DNA of 64,000 bases from Anaerotignum sp. MB30-C6 (GCF_030908465.1 NZ_CP133078.1:1922001-1986000); one strand, 5' to 3'. Positions 36,622-46,438 are shown, counted from the first letter of the stretch. Notes: generated by a model from the letters alone, not told the origin. Numbers and translations are program-made.

Positions 36622-37986
36622 ATGCAAACCGGATACCCCATTATTCCCGAAACCATTACAATCCATTTAGGAAACCCAAATGACGATGGGAAAAACATCA
36701 CAATACCCTTTAATGGTTATGTAAAAAACGTTGCTTCTAGCGAACTCTATCCGACCTGGCCTGAAAATGCCCTTCGTGCAAATATTTACGCACAAATCAG
36801 CTTTGCTCTAAACCGCATTTACACCGAGCACTACCGTTCTCAAGGGTATAATTTTGATATTACCAATAAAGCTACATATGATCAAAACTTCATGGACGAT
36901 AGAGTCATTTTTGACTCTATCGGCACAATCGTTGACGATATCTTCGATTCTTATATCGTGCAAAAAGGCTCCCCCACTCCCTTTTTGGCACAACATTGTA
37001 ACGGCATTACCTCCGTTTGCAATGGACTATCCCAATGGGGCACCCTTGCTCTTGCACAAAATGGATATAGCCCTCATGATATTCTACGCTATTACTACGG
37101 TGACGAAATATCCATTGAAACCGATGTACCTGTGGGCAGCATTAAAGAATCCTACCTAGGAACTCCTCAAAAAATGGGCAGCCAAGGGTATAGCGTAAAA
37201 ACTATAAAAAACGAACTAGAACTTGTTCGCAAAAACTATCCCGCTATTCCTGGAATTAAAAGCGAAAATGATATTTTTGATGTAGATACCCTAAACGCTG
37301 TCATTGCATTTCAAAAGATTTTTAATTTAGTTCCAGATGGTATTGTTGACAAAGGTACTTGGTATAAATTACAAAGCATATACGACAGTACGAAAAATCT
37401 TGAAGATCTTATTGCAGATATTCAGCTTTATGAAAAAAGCAGAGCCCACTATACAGACCCTTTAAAACTTGGTGATCAAGGAGATTCTGTAAAAACAGTT
37501 CAGCACTTATTGAGTACCCTAGCCTACTTTGATCCGGATATCTCTGTTCTTACAGTAGATGGTGTTTTCGGCCCCAAAACAGAAGCGGCCATGATGGCTT
37601 TTCAAAGGAAATACGGTTTTACTCCCGATGGGACTGTTACACAAAGCACATGGAGAGCATTAAATGAAAATTATGCTAATATAATCAATAACCTCCCCTT
37701 TGAAACCTTTGCAGGAAAAGCCATGCCTTACCCAGGGTATGTGCTTTCATTGGGCTTACGAAATAGGGATGTAGAAACCTTACAAATGTACCTTTCCGCC
37801 ATTGCAGCTTACTATCCCTGGGCACGGGATGTAGAAGTAAGTGGTTACTTCGATAATCAAACTTATGAAGCAATACAGGTGATTCAAAAGCAAACAGATA
37901 TAAAGGAAACAGGGATTGTTGGTGATGCCACTTGGCTTGCCATTTCCAATCTATACAACAAAATTATAACGCAAGAGAGGGTGTAA
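36622..37986 (+). CDS. SpoIID-like protein with three peptidoglycan-binding domains
   Basis: A 454-residue protein lacking a recognisable export signal. The N-terminal 160 residues resemble SpoIID/LytB: NGYVKNVASSELYPTWPENAL aligns with the family's YLKGVVASEMPASWP segment, and Glu41 would be the catalytic glutamate of SpoIID lytic transglycosylases; YDITNKATYDQNF-like text and LSQWGTLALAQ (about 137-147) fit the later motif with Q and G. Three repeats of the peptidoglycan-binding-1 fold follow (about 180-262, 285-350 and 375-450), each with a GDQG/V..LQ..L pattern and an AFQ...G...DG...T core. It likely remodels peptidoglycan in sporulating cells. The start follows AAGGAGGAAAAC. Confidence 0.8.
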   Translation: MQTGYPIIPETITIHLGNPNDDGKNITIPFNGYVKNVASSELYPTWPENALRANIYAQISFALNRIYTEHYRSQGYNFDITNKATYDQNFMDDRVIFDSIGTIVDDIFDSYIVQKGSPTPFLAQHCNGITSVCNGLSQWGTLALAQNGYSPHDILRYYYGDEISIETDVPVGSIKESYLGTPQKMGSQGYSVKTIKNELELVRKNYPAIPGIKSENDIFDVDTLNAVIAFQKIFNLVPDGIVDKGTWYKLQSIYDSTKNLEDLIADIQLYEKSRAHYTDPLKLGDQGDSVKTVQHLLSTLAYFDPDISVLTVDGVFGPKTEAAMMAFQRKYGFTPDGTVTQSTWRALNENYANIINNLPFETFAGKAMPYPGYVLSLGLRNRDVETLQMYLSAIAAYYPWARDVEVSGYFDNQTYEAIQVIQKQTDIKETGIVGDATWLAISNLYNKIITQERV

Positions 37987-37995
37987 CCCACAGAA

Positions 37996-38022
37996 ACAGG
38001 GGAGAACGACTGTCTCCCCTGT
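37996..38022. terminator. Bidirectional terminator between the SpoIID-like gene and dpaB
   Basis: A 10-bp stem (ACAGGGGAGA / TCTCCCCTGT) with a 7-base loop, followed on the plus strand by ATTTTTTT. It separates the converging plus-strand pair and dpaAB. Confidence 0.75.
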
Positions 38023-38028
38023 ATTTTT

Positions 38029-38607
38029 TTACTGCAACAACGGCTGTATCTGAAGTCCTTCAAAGGCCAGCTCTAAAGTCGGAACAACAAGCTCTGTTTT
38101 TGCAATCATTGATTTTGGCTTTCCTTCATAATTATCCTGTTGAAAGGGTACAAAATAAATACCTTTTGTATTGAGTAATTGGCCAATATTTGATAAATTC
38201 AATCCCAAAGCGTCGTTGGTAGAAATGGAAATAACCAACGGTTTATTGTTTCGCATATGGGCCTTTGCGGCCATAAGCACAGAGGTATCGGTAATACCAT
38301 TGCTCAACTTTGCAATGGTATTACCCGTACAGGGCGCAATGATTAAAATATCCAACATTCCCTGAGGACCCAGAGGTTCCGCATCCACTATCGTTAAAAC
38401 TGGATCATTCCCTGTAATTTCTACAACTTTTTCAATAAAATCATGGGCTTTGCCAAATCTGGTATCCATGGTTGCTGCATTGGCAGATAAAATAGGAATG
38501 ATGTTTGCCTTTTCCTCCTTTAAGCGTTCAAGTTCTATAATAATTTTGTCAAATGTACAGAAAGAACCTGTAATAGCAAATCCAACATTTTTCCCTTCTA
38601 ATTTCAC
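38029..38607 (-). CDS. dpaB: Dipicolinate synthase subunit B
   Basis: A 192-residue flavoprotein-like subunit of the enzyme that makes dipicolinic acid in the mother cell during sporulation. The N-terminus KNVGFAITGSFCTFDKI and APCTGNTIAKLSNGITD are characteristic of SpoVFB and the wider flavoprotein family. The start is a GTG with TAGGAGGAGTT in front. It lies 19 bases downstream of dpaA. Length is normal (about 190-200). Confidence 0.95.
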   Translation of the reverse strand: MKLEGKNVGFAITGSFCTFDKIIIELERLKEEKANIIPILSANAATMDTRFGKAHDFIEKVVEITGNDPVLTIVDAEPLGPQGMLDILIIAPCTGNTIAKLSNGITDTSVLMAAKAHMRNNKPLVISISTNDALGLNLSNIGQLLNTKGIYFVPFQQDNYEGKPKSMIAKTELVVPTLELAFEGLQIQPLLQ

Positions 38608-38626
38608 AATAACTCCTCCTAGCTTA

Positions 38627-39490
38627 TCATTTTAACGAGGATAGCATTCCACGTAGCAAAATATGGGCGCTTGTTTTTGGCGAGTATCTGCCTGGAATTC
38701 CAAGAGAAAGCTTTGCAATAATACCCAACCGTTTACAAGCATCAAAATCCGTTCCCCCTGGCGCTGAGGCAATATCAATAATCACTGCATCTGACTGCAG
38801 AGTTTCCATAATCACCTCATCTAACACCATGGCAGGAATGGTGTTAAAAATAAACTGTGCATTTGGTATGAATACGTCTATTTCTTCCAAAGGGATTGCA
38901 AAATACCCTTGTTTAAACGCCTCCAAACGTGCTTCTTTTCTTCTTGCTGCAATGGTAACTTTGGCATGAAATCCATGTAGCCTTTCCGCAATTGCCTTTG
39001 CACACCTTCCATATCCCAAAATCAAACAGTTTTCCTGATTTACATTTTGGGTACTTAGGGTTATGGCTTCTGCAATGGCGCCCTCCGCAGTTGTAATGGC
39101 ATTTTCCAACGCTACATCTTCCATTTTCATAAAATCATAACATTGAACATTCTTCTGTTTTGCACCCTCTAGAACAACACTTGGAATATTTCCACCAAAC
39201 AAAATTCCGTTTTCCACAAGGCTTTCGCTAAAGTCCGACAATAAAATCGTAGTATTCTCCTTTGTTAAAAGATGAACCCCATCCTTTGTGAAGGGCACAG
39301 GAGCAACAACAATGTGGGTTCCTTGCATAGATTCTTCCAAGTTTTCACACAGCTCAATTCCCTGCAAACCTTTGGCCCCGTCTAAAGCATAGGTTCGAAC
39401 TTGTTTACAGGCCCCTTTCAATAAATCAGCTAAATAGAGAAGACGTTGATCTCCTCCGATAATAAGAATTGTTTTATCTGTCCAATCCAT
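38627..39490 (-). CDS. dpaA: Dipicolinate synthase subunit A
   Basis: A 287-residue Rossmann-type subunit of dipicolinate synthase, which oxidises the dihydrodipicolinate-pathway intermediate. N-terminal IIGGDQRLLYLADLL and the nucleotide-binding loop LILGYGRCAKAIAERL (about 152-167) are clear, as are DIASAPGGTDFDAC and LSLGIPGRYSPKTSA near the end. It heads the dpaAB pair. The start follows GGGGGCGGAAAA. Presence of both genes shows an endospore former. Confidence 0.95.
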   Translation of the reverse strand: MDWTDKTILIIGGDQRLLYLADLLKGACKQVRTYALDGAKGLQGIELCENLEESMQGTHIVVAPVPFTKDGVHLLTKENTTILLSDFSESLVENGILFGGNIPSVVLEGAKQKNVQCYDFMKMEDVALENAITTAEGAIAEAITLSTQNVNQENCLILGYGRCAKAIAERLHGFHAKVTIAARRKEARLEAFKQGYFAIPLEEIDVFIPNAQFIFNTIPAMVLDEVIMETLQSDAVIIDIASAPGGTDFDACKRLGIIAKLSLGIPGRYSPKTSAHILLRGMLSSLK

Positions 39491-39511
39491 TTTTCCGCCC
39501 CCTATCTCTAA

Positions 39512-39541
39512 TAAAATATGCGTTTAAAAAGATGGTGTGTT
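39512..39541 (-). promoter_or_regulatory. Possible sigma-K promoter of dpaAB
   Basis: On the minus strand AACA, 17 bases, then CATATTTTA match the sigma-K pattern (AC with 16-17 bases to CATAnnnTA). The spoVF genes of Bacillus subtilis are sigma-K dependent. It lies 22 bases before the dpaA start, which is somewhat close. The 459-bp gap to the sbcC stop holds no other feature except the terminator at 39900. Confidence 0.35.
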
Positions 39542-39899
39542 TGTATCCTTTCGGACAGCAGTAATTGTTTTTGAATGTACAATAAAAAATGCTATTTATA
39601 GACTTGTATTATTATCCATCTCAAATGTATCATTACAAAGTTCGGGTTATACCTTAAATTATTGAGAATATACTTTTAGAATTTATCCTTCCTCTATAAT
39701 TCCCTGCTGCTTACAATGTGGAGGGCGTATTGAAAAAGCATTTCTTATGTAATACCCACCCCACACCGTTAAAACGATTTTAGAGTTATTAAAAACTTAC
39801 AAAAGACCTAGTTTATTGCAAAAGCAAAAGTCTTACAGTAAAACCATTCCCACCATCTCCATAGCAGTGGTTTTGTCAGGCTAAAGCAATCAAAAAAAC

Positions 39900-39925
39900 A
39901 ACAAGGCCGCCTAAACGACCTTGTT
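39900..39925 (-). terminator. Terminator of the sbcDC operon
   Basis: Stem AACAAGG / CCTTGTT; on the minus strand it is followed by GTTTTTTTG. It is 26 bases beyond the sbcC stop. Confidence 0.65.
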
Positions 39926-39950
39926 ATTTTAAACAATTTTATGAAATACT

Positions 39951-42900
39951 TTAACCTAGAACTTCTACAGAACTTCCTGAAGAGCTACGCTGCACCATAA
40001 TCTTTTTCTCGATATTTTCCTTTAACTCTGTAATATGGGAAATAATCCCTACCAGCCTGTTTCCATAAGACAGCCGCTGTAACACTTGAACAGCCTGTTC
40101 CCGTGAATGCTCATCCAAAGCTCCAAAGCCTTCATCTATAAACATTGCATCAATTTGCACTCCACCTGCATGACTTTGGATAACGTCTGAAAGCCCAAGG
40201 GCCAAGGAAAGAGATGCCTTGAATGCTTCACCGCCAGAAAGAGATTTAACAGAACGACTTTTTCCTGTAAAGTAATCCATAACTTCCATCTCTAAGCCAC
40301 TTTGACTTCTTTTATCCGATGCATTTTCTGCCCGCATCAAGCGATATCTCCCCTGGGTCATTTCACCCAAACGAGAATTGGCAGCTCGCAATACCCGTTC
40401 AAAGTAAAATGCCTGTACAAAGGACTCAAAGGTGATTTTATCTTTTCCCGAAAGGTCACCATTAGCCGTTTTGGAAAGCTCCATAATGGGCAGGTACTGC
40501 TTTTCTATCTTCCTACGGAAATTCAACTCGCCTTTTGCCTTTTCCAGAGCGACTTCTTTGATTGCAATACTAGCGTTTAGCTCCTCAAGGGTTTTATCCA
40601 TCTCCGCAACACCAAGCTGTAAACCTTCCTTTTCCTTATCCAGCATAGCCAAATCTACTTTTTCCATACCCTGGCCTAAATCTGTTCGTTGGATAAGGTT
40701 CTCCAATTGGTGTAACTTATTAAAAAATACCCGATTTTTTTGTTCGTCCTCTTCTAATTTCCCACGGGATTCAGGCAAAGCCGCCTGATACACCTCTTGG
40801 GTTGCAAAGCCCTTTTCTTGAATCATTAGCAACCATTCTTCTTTTGCAGTTTCAACACGCTTTTGCCCTTGCAGTTCTGCGTTTTTCGCCTCATCCAGAC
40901 GGGTCTCAAGTGTTTGAACTTCTTCCTTTTTCTCCTGATAAAGGTTAAGGGTACGATTATATTCAGAATCAGCCTTTTCTATAAATCGTTGCAAAGTATC
41001 CACAGCAGTTTTGGCCTGTTGGGCTGTCACGTGTTTTTCTAATCTTTCTTCCAAAGCTGTCAATTCACCTTGTAAGAGACTACTCTCTTCCATGGACTTC
41101 TTAATGTTTTCCTTGGTGACTTCCAGTTGTTCTTTTAAATGCTCTAAATCCCTGTTCGCTTTTTCTAAGCGTTCCTCTAGCTTCAAAAGACTGGATATCA
41201 TCTTTCTTTTTTTAAGAAGTTCTACCTCTAAGGCGATGATTTCTTCTCCAAGATTTTTTAAGTCTTCTAAATAGGAGTCTTCCGTTGTTGACTCATCTAA
41301 ATAAGCCTTTGCAATGGACTCTTTTTGCAGTTCACATCTTGCCGAAAGGCCCTTGCCTTGGGCAGAAATCTCTTGTAAGTCCCCGTGGGCAGAAGCCTCC
41401 TTTTCCTTGGCCTTTTTCCACGCTTCTTCCGTGGGGGCATTTTGGGAAAGTACCGCTTTTTGGGGATGTTCCAAAGAGCCACAAACTGGACAAGCTACAT
41501 CATCTTGCAATGTTTCCGCCAAAATTCCTGCTTGCTCTGCTAAAAAGTGAGCCTCCACCGTTTCACAAAATCGTCTTGCTTCTTTCCAATCTAAATCAGC
41601 TTTTTTGTATCTACCTCGCAGAGTTTCTAAGGCTTTTTCTTCTGCTTTCAAGGATTTTTGCATGGCGCCAATCTGCATCATCCGATTTTGCCTCTCTTTT
41701 TTGCTCTGAATGGTTTGGCTTATCGTCAACTCAGCCTTTTCTAAGCTTGGCTTTTCTTCAAGTTTTGCTTTTGTCTCATTGATGTCTTTGTCAGCGGCAT
41801 CAATACGATTCTGCGTTTCCTTTACCTGAAGTTCCAACTTCTGTTTCTTTTCTTCCAACACTATTCTTTCTTGTAATAAGGCTTCTCTTCGGGCATATGC
41901 AGCCAAATCACCTTCCATCTTTTTTAGGCGGATTTTCTCTTCGTTCAGTTTGGGCTGTTCCGACTCTTGTTTTTGCCTTTCCTCATCCTTTTCTTTTAGA
42001 ACAGGATAAAGGACAGCTAATTTATCTGTAAGCTCAAAAACCTGTTTTTTTGTTCTCTCATAAGCATCAATTTCTCTATGCATCGTGTTTTCTAGGGGAA
42101 GGATATAGTCTTGGGCCATTCTTTGCTTTACAAGGGTTTGCTGTTTTTCTGTGTTCTCTTGTTTTTTAAGGGACAATAAATGGAGTTCTCTTTTTGCCTC
42201 ATCCAAGTCAGCAATGCGTTTATTATTGATTTCCCCTCTGCTGATTTGAGTTGTTAGCTCCTGTTCTTTTTTCAAAAGATTTCCTTTTTCCACCTTAATT
42301 TCTTTCACTTCATTTTTACTCTCAATTAGGATATTTTCCTCCGCCAAAAGTATTAGCTCTGCCTGATGCACCATACTCTTGGCATCCAAATCCAAGTTGG
42401 GACAAAGTTGTTGCAGATATTGGAATAACCGCTTTTCACTATCCTCATATTGGGTGCGGTTTTCCTTTTCTCTCTCCTTTATTTTTTGTTGGAAATCTGC
42501 AAAGATATCAGTATGAAACACCTTTCGAAAAATCGCCCCTCGCTCACTGCTCTCAGCATATAAAAGCTTTAAAAACTCGCCCTGGGCAATCATTGCAATC
42601 TGCTTAAACTGTTTTGAATCCACAGATAAAAGCTCCTCAACGGCCTTTCTTACCTGAACAAAGCCTGTAGAAAGGGTTTCATTCCCACAGAATAAAGCGG
42701 CCTCAGCAATTTCTGTGGTCATGCCCTCACCGCTTTTTTTCGGCCTAGGATATGCGGGATTTCTGGTGATTCGATACTCTTTATTCCGATGCTGAAATAT
42801 AAGCTCCACATATGTTTTTACTTTATCATTGGCAAAATCGCTGCGAACGCTATCAATTCCTCGATTTGACCCACTAGCTTCGCCAAATAGTGCAAAGCAT

Positions 42901-43043
42901 ATTGCGTCAAAAATAGTAGTTTTTCCTGCCCCTGTGTCTCCACTAACAAGAAAAAGCCCGCCATTCCCCAATTTGGAAAAAGGAATTTCTACTTTGTCAG
43001 CAAAGGGACCAAATGCGGAAATTGTTAAATGTATCGGTTTCAT
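39951..43043 (-). CDS. sbcC: SbcC nuclease ATPase subunit
   Basis: A 1030-residue SMC-like ATPase that works with SbcD to process hairpins and double-strand breaks. Walker A is GDTGAGKT (35-42), two long coiled coils (about 185-510 and 540-860) flank the zinc hook CPVC (Cys518, Cys521), and the C-terminal lobe carries the signature SLSGGEAFKASLSLALGLSD and Walker B MFIDEGFGALDEHS. Length is normal. Its start overlaps the sbcD stop by four bases, so both are made together. Confidence 0.96.
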   Translation of the reverse strand: MKPIHLTISAFGPFADKVEIPFSKLGNGGLFLVSGDTGAGKTTIFDAICFALFGEASGSNRGIDSVRSDFANDKVKTYVELIFQHRNKEYRITRNPAYPRPKKSGEGMTTEIAEAALFCGNETLSTGFVQVRKAVEELLSVDSKQFKQIAMIAQGEFLKLLYAESSERGAIFRKVFHTDIFADFQQKIKEREKENRTQYEDSEKRLFQYLQQLCPNLDLDAKSMVHQAELILLAEENILIESKNEVKEIKVEKGNLLKKEQELTTQISRGEINNKRIADLDEAKRELHLLSLKKQENTEKQQTLVKQRMAQDYILPLENTMHREIDAYERTKKQVFELTDKLAVLYPVLKEKDEERQKQESEQPKLNEEKIRLKKMEGDLAAYARREALLQERIVLEEKKQKLELQVKETQNRIDAADKDINETKAKLEEKPSLEKAELTISQTIQSKKERQNRMMQIGAMQKSLKAEEKALETLRGRYKKADLDWKEARRFCETVEAHFLAEQAGILAETLQDDVACPVCGSLEHPQKAVLSQNAPTEEAWKKAKEKEASAHGDLQEISAQGKGLSARCELQKESIAKAYLDESTTEDSYLEDLKNLGEEIIALEVELLKKRKMISSLLKLEERLEKANRDLEHLKEQLEVTKENIKKSMEESSLLQGELTALEERLEKHVTAQQAKTAVDTLQRFIEKADSEYNRTLNLYQEKKEEVQTLETRLDEAKNAELQGQKRVETAKEEWLLMIQEKGFATQEVYQAALPESRGKLEEDEQKNRVFFNKLHQLENLIQRTDLGQGMEKVDLAMLDKEKEGLQLGVAEMDKTLEELNASIAIKEVALEKAKGELNFRRKIEKQYLPIMELSKTANGDLSGKDKITFESFVQAFYFERVLRAANSRLGEMTQGRYRLMRAENASDKRSQSGLEMEVMDYFTGKSRSVKSLSGGEAFKASLSLALGLSDVIQSHAGGVQIDAMFIDEGFGALDEHSREQAVQVLQRLSYGNRLVGIISHITELKENIEKKIMVQRSSSGSSVEVLG

Positions 43044-44173
43044 TCCATATCATCCCCCAATTCTTCCCAAGCTTTTTTTGCCACCTGCTTTTGGGAATCG
43101 TCCATTTCTTTTTGGTTTTGCCGCTCAAAAAATAACTCAAACAATTCCTGTGGCGTCATTTCTTCTGCTGAGTATGGCAATTGCTTTTCTTCATACTTCC
43201 CTTGCGCCTCCACCTCTAATGTCATCAAGTTAGGGTATACGGTACGAAGTTGTCCCACAGGGTCATTTAGCAGCATGGTGTCTGTAAGAATCCCCCGAAT
43301 ATAATCCTCAGAGCCATCCTCTGCCCTAGCCGCCGCCAATAAACCCTCCAAAGGGCCTTTGATTTCACGCAAAGGACGTTTTGGTATGAGAGGGATAAAA
43401 TCTATTTGAATATTACCTTTTTCTCTTAACTCTACCTTTGTGATAGTTTTTTTTCGTCTAATTTCAGAAAAAGAATAAGCTAGGGGCGAGCCAGCAAAAC
43501 GAATCTCGTTTTTTCCAATTTTTTGAGGGCTATGCAAATGACCTAAGGCCACATAATCAAAATCAAAGAAAATACTGGCGTCCACTTCATCTATTCCACC
43601 TAATGAATAAGTTTCCGAGTCGCTTTGCTCCGCTTCACCTCTCCATGTTACAAATTGATGGGCTAGTAAGACATTCCTCCGATTTTTGTCCAAATTCGTT
43701 TCTTGCAAAACCAATTCCACAGCTTTTTGGTATGTAGCGATATCCTCTTGAAAAAACGGGCTAACCACTGCTGGCTTAATAAAAGGCAGTAAGTAAACAC
43801 CAATCTCCCCGAATTCATCTTCTATTACAATGGGGTTCAACGCCCCGCCAAAACTCCCACATATATGGATTTTATTCTCGTGAAAAAGGCGACTACCAAA
43901 ATCCAAACGGTAAGCAGAATCGTGATTACCAGCAATCATAAAAATTGCAATATTTCGTTTGGATAATTCCGTTAGGAACTCATCTAACAAACGAACTGCT
44001 TCCACAGGGGGAACTCCTTTATCATAAACGTCCCCTGAAATAAAAATGCCGTCTATATTCTCTTCCTCTGCTTTTTCTAAAATCTGAGAAAGTATATACT
44101 TTTGGTCATCAATCATGGAAAAGTCGTATATTTTCTTTCCTAAATGCAAATCCCCAATATGAAAAAATCTCAT
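43040..44173 (-). CDS. sbcD: SbcD exonuclease subunit
   Basis: A 377-residue metallophosphoesterase, the nuclease of the SbcCD complex. Metal-binding motifs are DLHLGK (Asp8, His10), GDVYDKG, GNHD and HQFVTWRG, then GHLH. I start at MRFFHIGDLHL, which has AGAAGGGGAAGCG before it; a longer frame to 44230 has no ribosome site. It is followed directly by sbcC with an ATGA overlap. Confidence 0.95.
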   Translation of the reverse strand: MRFFHIGDLHLGKKIYDFSMIDDQKYILSQILEKAEEENIDGIFISGDVYDKGVPPVEAVRLLDEFLTELSKRNIAIFMIAGNHDSAYRLDFGSRLFHENKIHICGSFGGALNPIVIEDEFGEIGVYLLPFIKPAVVSPFFQEDIATYQKAVELVLQETNLDKNRRNVLLAHQFVTWRGEAEQSDSETYSLGGIDEVDASIFFDFDYVALGHLHSPQKIGKNEIRFAGSPLAYSFSEIRRKKTITKVELREKGNIQIDFIPLIPKRPLREIKGPLEGLLAAARAEDGSEDYIRGILTDTMLLNDPVGQLRTVYPNLMTLEVEAQGKYEEKQLPYSAEEMTPQELFELFFERQNQKEMDDSQKQVAKKAWEELGDDME

Positions 44174-44220
44174 CGCTTCCCCTTCTTTTCTATAAAATGA
44201 AACAAATCTAAATTGTTTAA

Positions 44221-44248
44221 GAGCAGACACCTGTATAGATGCCTGCTC
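44221..44248 (-). terminator. Hairpin upstream of sbcD
   Basis: Imperfect stem GAGCAGACAC / GTGTCTGCTC-like (outer GAGCAG / CTGCTC exact) between the membrane protein stop at 44261 and sbcD. It probably ends the transcript of that gene; the U-run is weak. Confidence 0.4.
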
Positions 44249-44260
44249 AATGAAACAACC

Positions 44261-44722
44261 TTATTCTTGGTTTACCAGTTCAGCTACAATGTTTTTTTCT
44301 TTAAAGAATGCTTTGACCCTGTCAAAATCTTCTTTTTTATAAGTTTGAGAAGCGACTCTTGCCCCTCTTTTATTATATAATTCAACCTTAAGCAAATCGT
44401 CCAAAGTCATTTTTACTTCTTTCATCTCATTCCAACGGTATAATTCCTTCCCTCTGGCAACCAAAAGGACACCTTCATCCGTAATGCCTTGCTTCATCCA
44501 GTTTGCAATAACAAACAAAATTGCAACAAATACGGCAACATAGTGCATGCCGTTTTCTGCAAAAATATGTGTCAGCCAAAATAATACAATGATACTAACC
44601 ACAATAGCAAGTTTTTCCCCCGTACGCTTCTTTGTTTTAATTTTTAGTTTTACAAGGTAAGAAACTTGTTTTAATAAAACCACAATCAATAGAATCACTA
44701 CAAAAATACTTAAAAAATCCAT
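44261..44722 (-). CDS. Membrane protein of unknown function (DUF5673-like)
   Basis: A 153-residue protein with three hydrophobic segments (about 3-22, 38-54, 58-76) and a C-terminal soluble part of about 75 residues beginning QGITDEGVLLVARG and containing YRWNEMKEVKM. That soluble part resembles the PH-like or DUF5673 tails of small Firmicute membrane proteins. It lies just upstream of sbcD but a hairpin separates them, so no functional link is implied. I do not recognise a specific role. Confidence 0.65.
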   Translation of the reverse strand: MDFLSIFVVILLIVVLLKQVSYLVKLKIKTKKRTGEKLAIVVSIIVLFWLTHIFAENGMHYVAVFVAILFVIANWMKQGITDEGVLLVARGKELYRWNEMKEVKMTLDDLLKVELYNKRGARVASQTYKKEDFDRVKAFFKEKNIVAELVNQE

Positions 44723-44944
44723 TCTTTTATTTCAACCTCTACTTCTTATTTGTACAATGTGTTCTTTCATAACAACAGGGGGTATTCTTCTATGACTTTT
44801 CTTATGGTACTTTCTAACTATACTACACACTTTTTCTTAGTTTAAACAAACCTCATCTACTCTAACAAACACCTTATGTGTTGGATTTCTTCCCTTTATT
44901 CAACAAAAAACTGTTCGCAGAAAGGCTAGAACGTCTATATCCTT

Positions 44945-46006
44945 TTATTTTTCTCCTTCGTAAGGTGTAATTACCCATTTAATACAGTCATCCAACTTAT
45001 TTTCAAAGATACGATAGCCTTCCATAACATCGTTTAGTGGTGCACGATGGGTAATCAAACAACTGGTATCAATTTTCTTACATTGAACCATCTTCATAAT
45101 ATCGTCACAACTATTTGCATCAACGCCACCAGTTTTAAAAGTGAGGTTTTTCCCATACATCTGATGCAAAGGCAACGCCTGTTCCTTCCCATAAAGGGCA
45201 ACCAAAACCACAATAGCATTGGGTCTTGCCACTTTCCACGCCAATTGGAAGGTACTATCCGCACCTGCAACTTCAAACACACGGTCCGCACCTCTGCCTT
45301 GGGTTAACTTCAAAATTTCCTCTTCAACATTTACTTCTGTGGGGTTTAAGCAAATATCAACCAAGCCTTGCTCTTTCGCCAAAGCCATTCTTTCATTACT
45401 TACATCCACAACAATGACTGTAGCAGGGCTATACAGTTTAATGCTCATTAACGTACAGAGTCCTGTTGGGCCTGCCCCTAAAACAACCACTGTATCAGCA
45501 GGCTTAATCTCGCCGATACTTGCCGCCCAGTATCCTGTTGCTAAAATATCCCCGTTAAATAAAGCATCCTCATCAGAAACCCCTTCGGGAATCTTGGTTA
45601 AGCCTTGGTCGGCCATAGGAATACGGGCATACTCAGCCTGTCCACCATCAATGCGACAACCCAGTTCCCAACCACCATGGATACAGTTATTTACATACCC
45701 TCTTTTACAAAAAAAACATTGGCCACAAAAGGTTTCCACATTTACGGCAACACGATCCCCCACTTGAAAATGAACAACCCCTTTGCCCACTTCTACAATT
45801 TCGCCAACAAACTCATGACCCAAAACTGTGTTTTCCTTTGCTCTTGGCACCGAGCCATGCTTGATATGCAAATCGCTAGAGCAGATAGAAGATCTGGTTA
45901 CACGCACAATGGCATCCGTATCCTCCAAAATCGCTGGCACAGGGCGATCCTCCAAGCATACCTCTCCGTAACCTTTATAAACAACCGCTTTCATCATTTT
46001 TTCCAT
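44945..46006 (-). CDS. Zinc-dependent alcohol/polyol dehydrogenase
   Basis: A 353-residue medium-chain dehydrogenase. The catalytic-zinc ligands are Cys42-region SICSSDLH and GHEFVGE (His66, Glu67 region); the structural zinc site has four cysteines in CGQCFFCKRGYVNNC. The Rossmann loop is VLGAGPTGLCTLMSI. It resembles the threonine/2,3-butanediol and sorbitol dehydrogenase group; secondary alcohol substrates are likely. The ATG is preceded only by a weak GAGG. It stands alone: 430 bp without genes separate it from the reductase upstream. Confidence 0.92.
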   Translation of the reverse strand: MEKMMKAVVYKGYGEVCLEDRPVPAILEDTDAIVRVTRSSICSSDLHIKHGSVPRAKENTVLGHEFVGEIVEVGKGVVHFQVGDRVAVNVETFCGQCFFCKRGYVNNCIHGGWELGCRIDGGQAEYARIPMADQGLTKIPEGVSDEDALFNGDILATGYWAASIGEIKPADTVVVLGAGPTGLCTLMSIKLYSPATVIVVDVSNERMALAKEQGLVDICLNPTEVNVEEEILKLTQGRGADRVFEVAGADSTFQLAWKVARPNAIVVLVALYGKEQALPLHQMYGKNLTFKTGGVDANSCDDIMKMVQCKKIDTSCLITHRAPLNDVMEGYRIFENKLDDCIKWVITPYEGEK

Positions 46007-46438
46007 TTCTAAAACCTCGATTCTTTTGTAAAAAACTATCTAGTTATTGGTGAATTGTTGAACTTTAATTCGCAACAACCCTTGAATCATCTTCCTTAAA
46101 AGCCTTTCAGGTTTTAATAGAAAGAAAATTCAAACTTCATTTTAAAAATTTACTTTAGACAAACTTTTTCATATTCTTCATTTTCTCAGTCAAATCTAAA
46201 ATCTATACATTTTTCTAAGCACCATTCACTTAATGAAGCCATTCACACTAGCTCCAGTAAGATTGCTTTAAATTCCTATACAAACGGGCAACTTGATTAT
46301 ACCTTAAATTGGAAGGCCATCTCTACCCTTCGTATTTTGCAAAAAAATACTTATAAAGGGCAGCGTTTGGCAACTCCTTACTTCCAAACAGCGAAACCAC
46401 CCCTTGCACCGAAAAAGGTGAGTACCTTCCAAAGTGCG
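46007..46438. other. Intergenic interval, nothing recognised
   Basis: 432 bases of AT-rich DNA between the dehydrogenase and the flavodoxin-fold reductase. A small palindrome (AAGGTGAGTACCTT, 46418-46431) lies just beyond the reductase stop. I see no gene, leader or repeat otherwise. Confidence 0.4.

Noticed and set aside
41285-41782. 165-codon plus-strand frame within sbcC
   Set aside because: Leu/Phe-rich antisense of the coiled-coil region; no start signal.
45219-45767. 182-codon plus-strand frame over the dehydrogenase gene
   Set aside because: Antisense shadow; the minus-strand gene has full zinc and Rossmann motifs.
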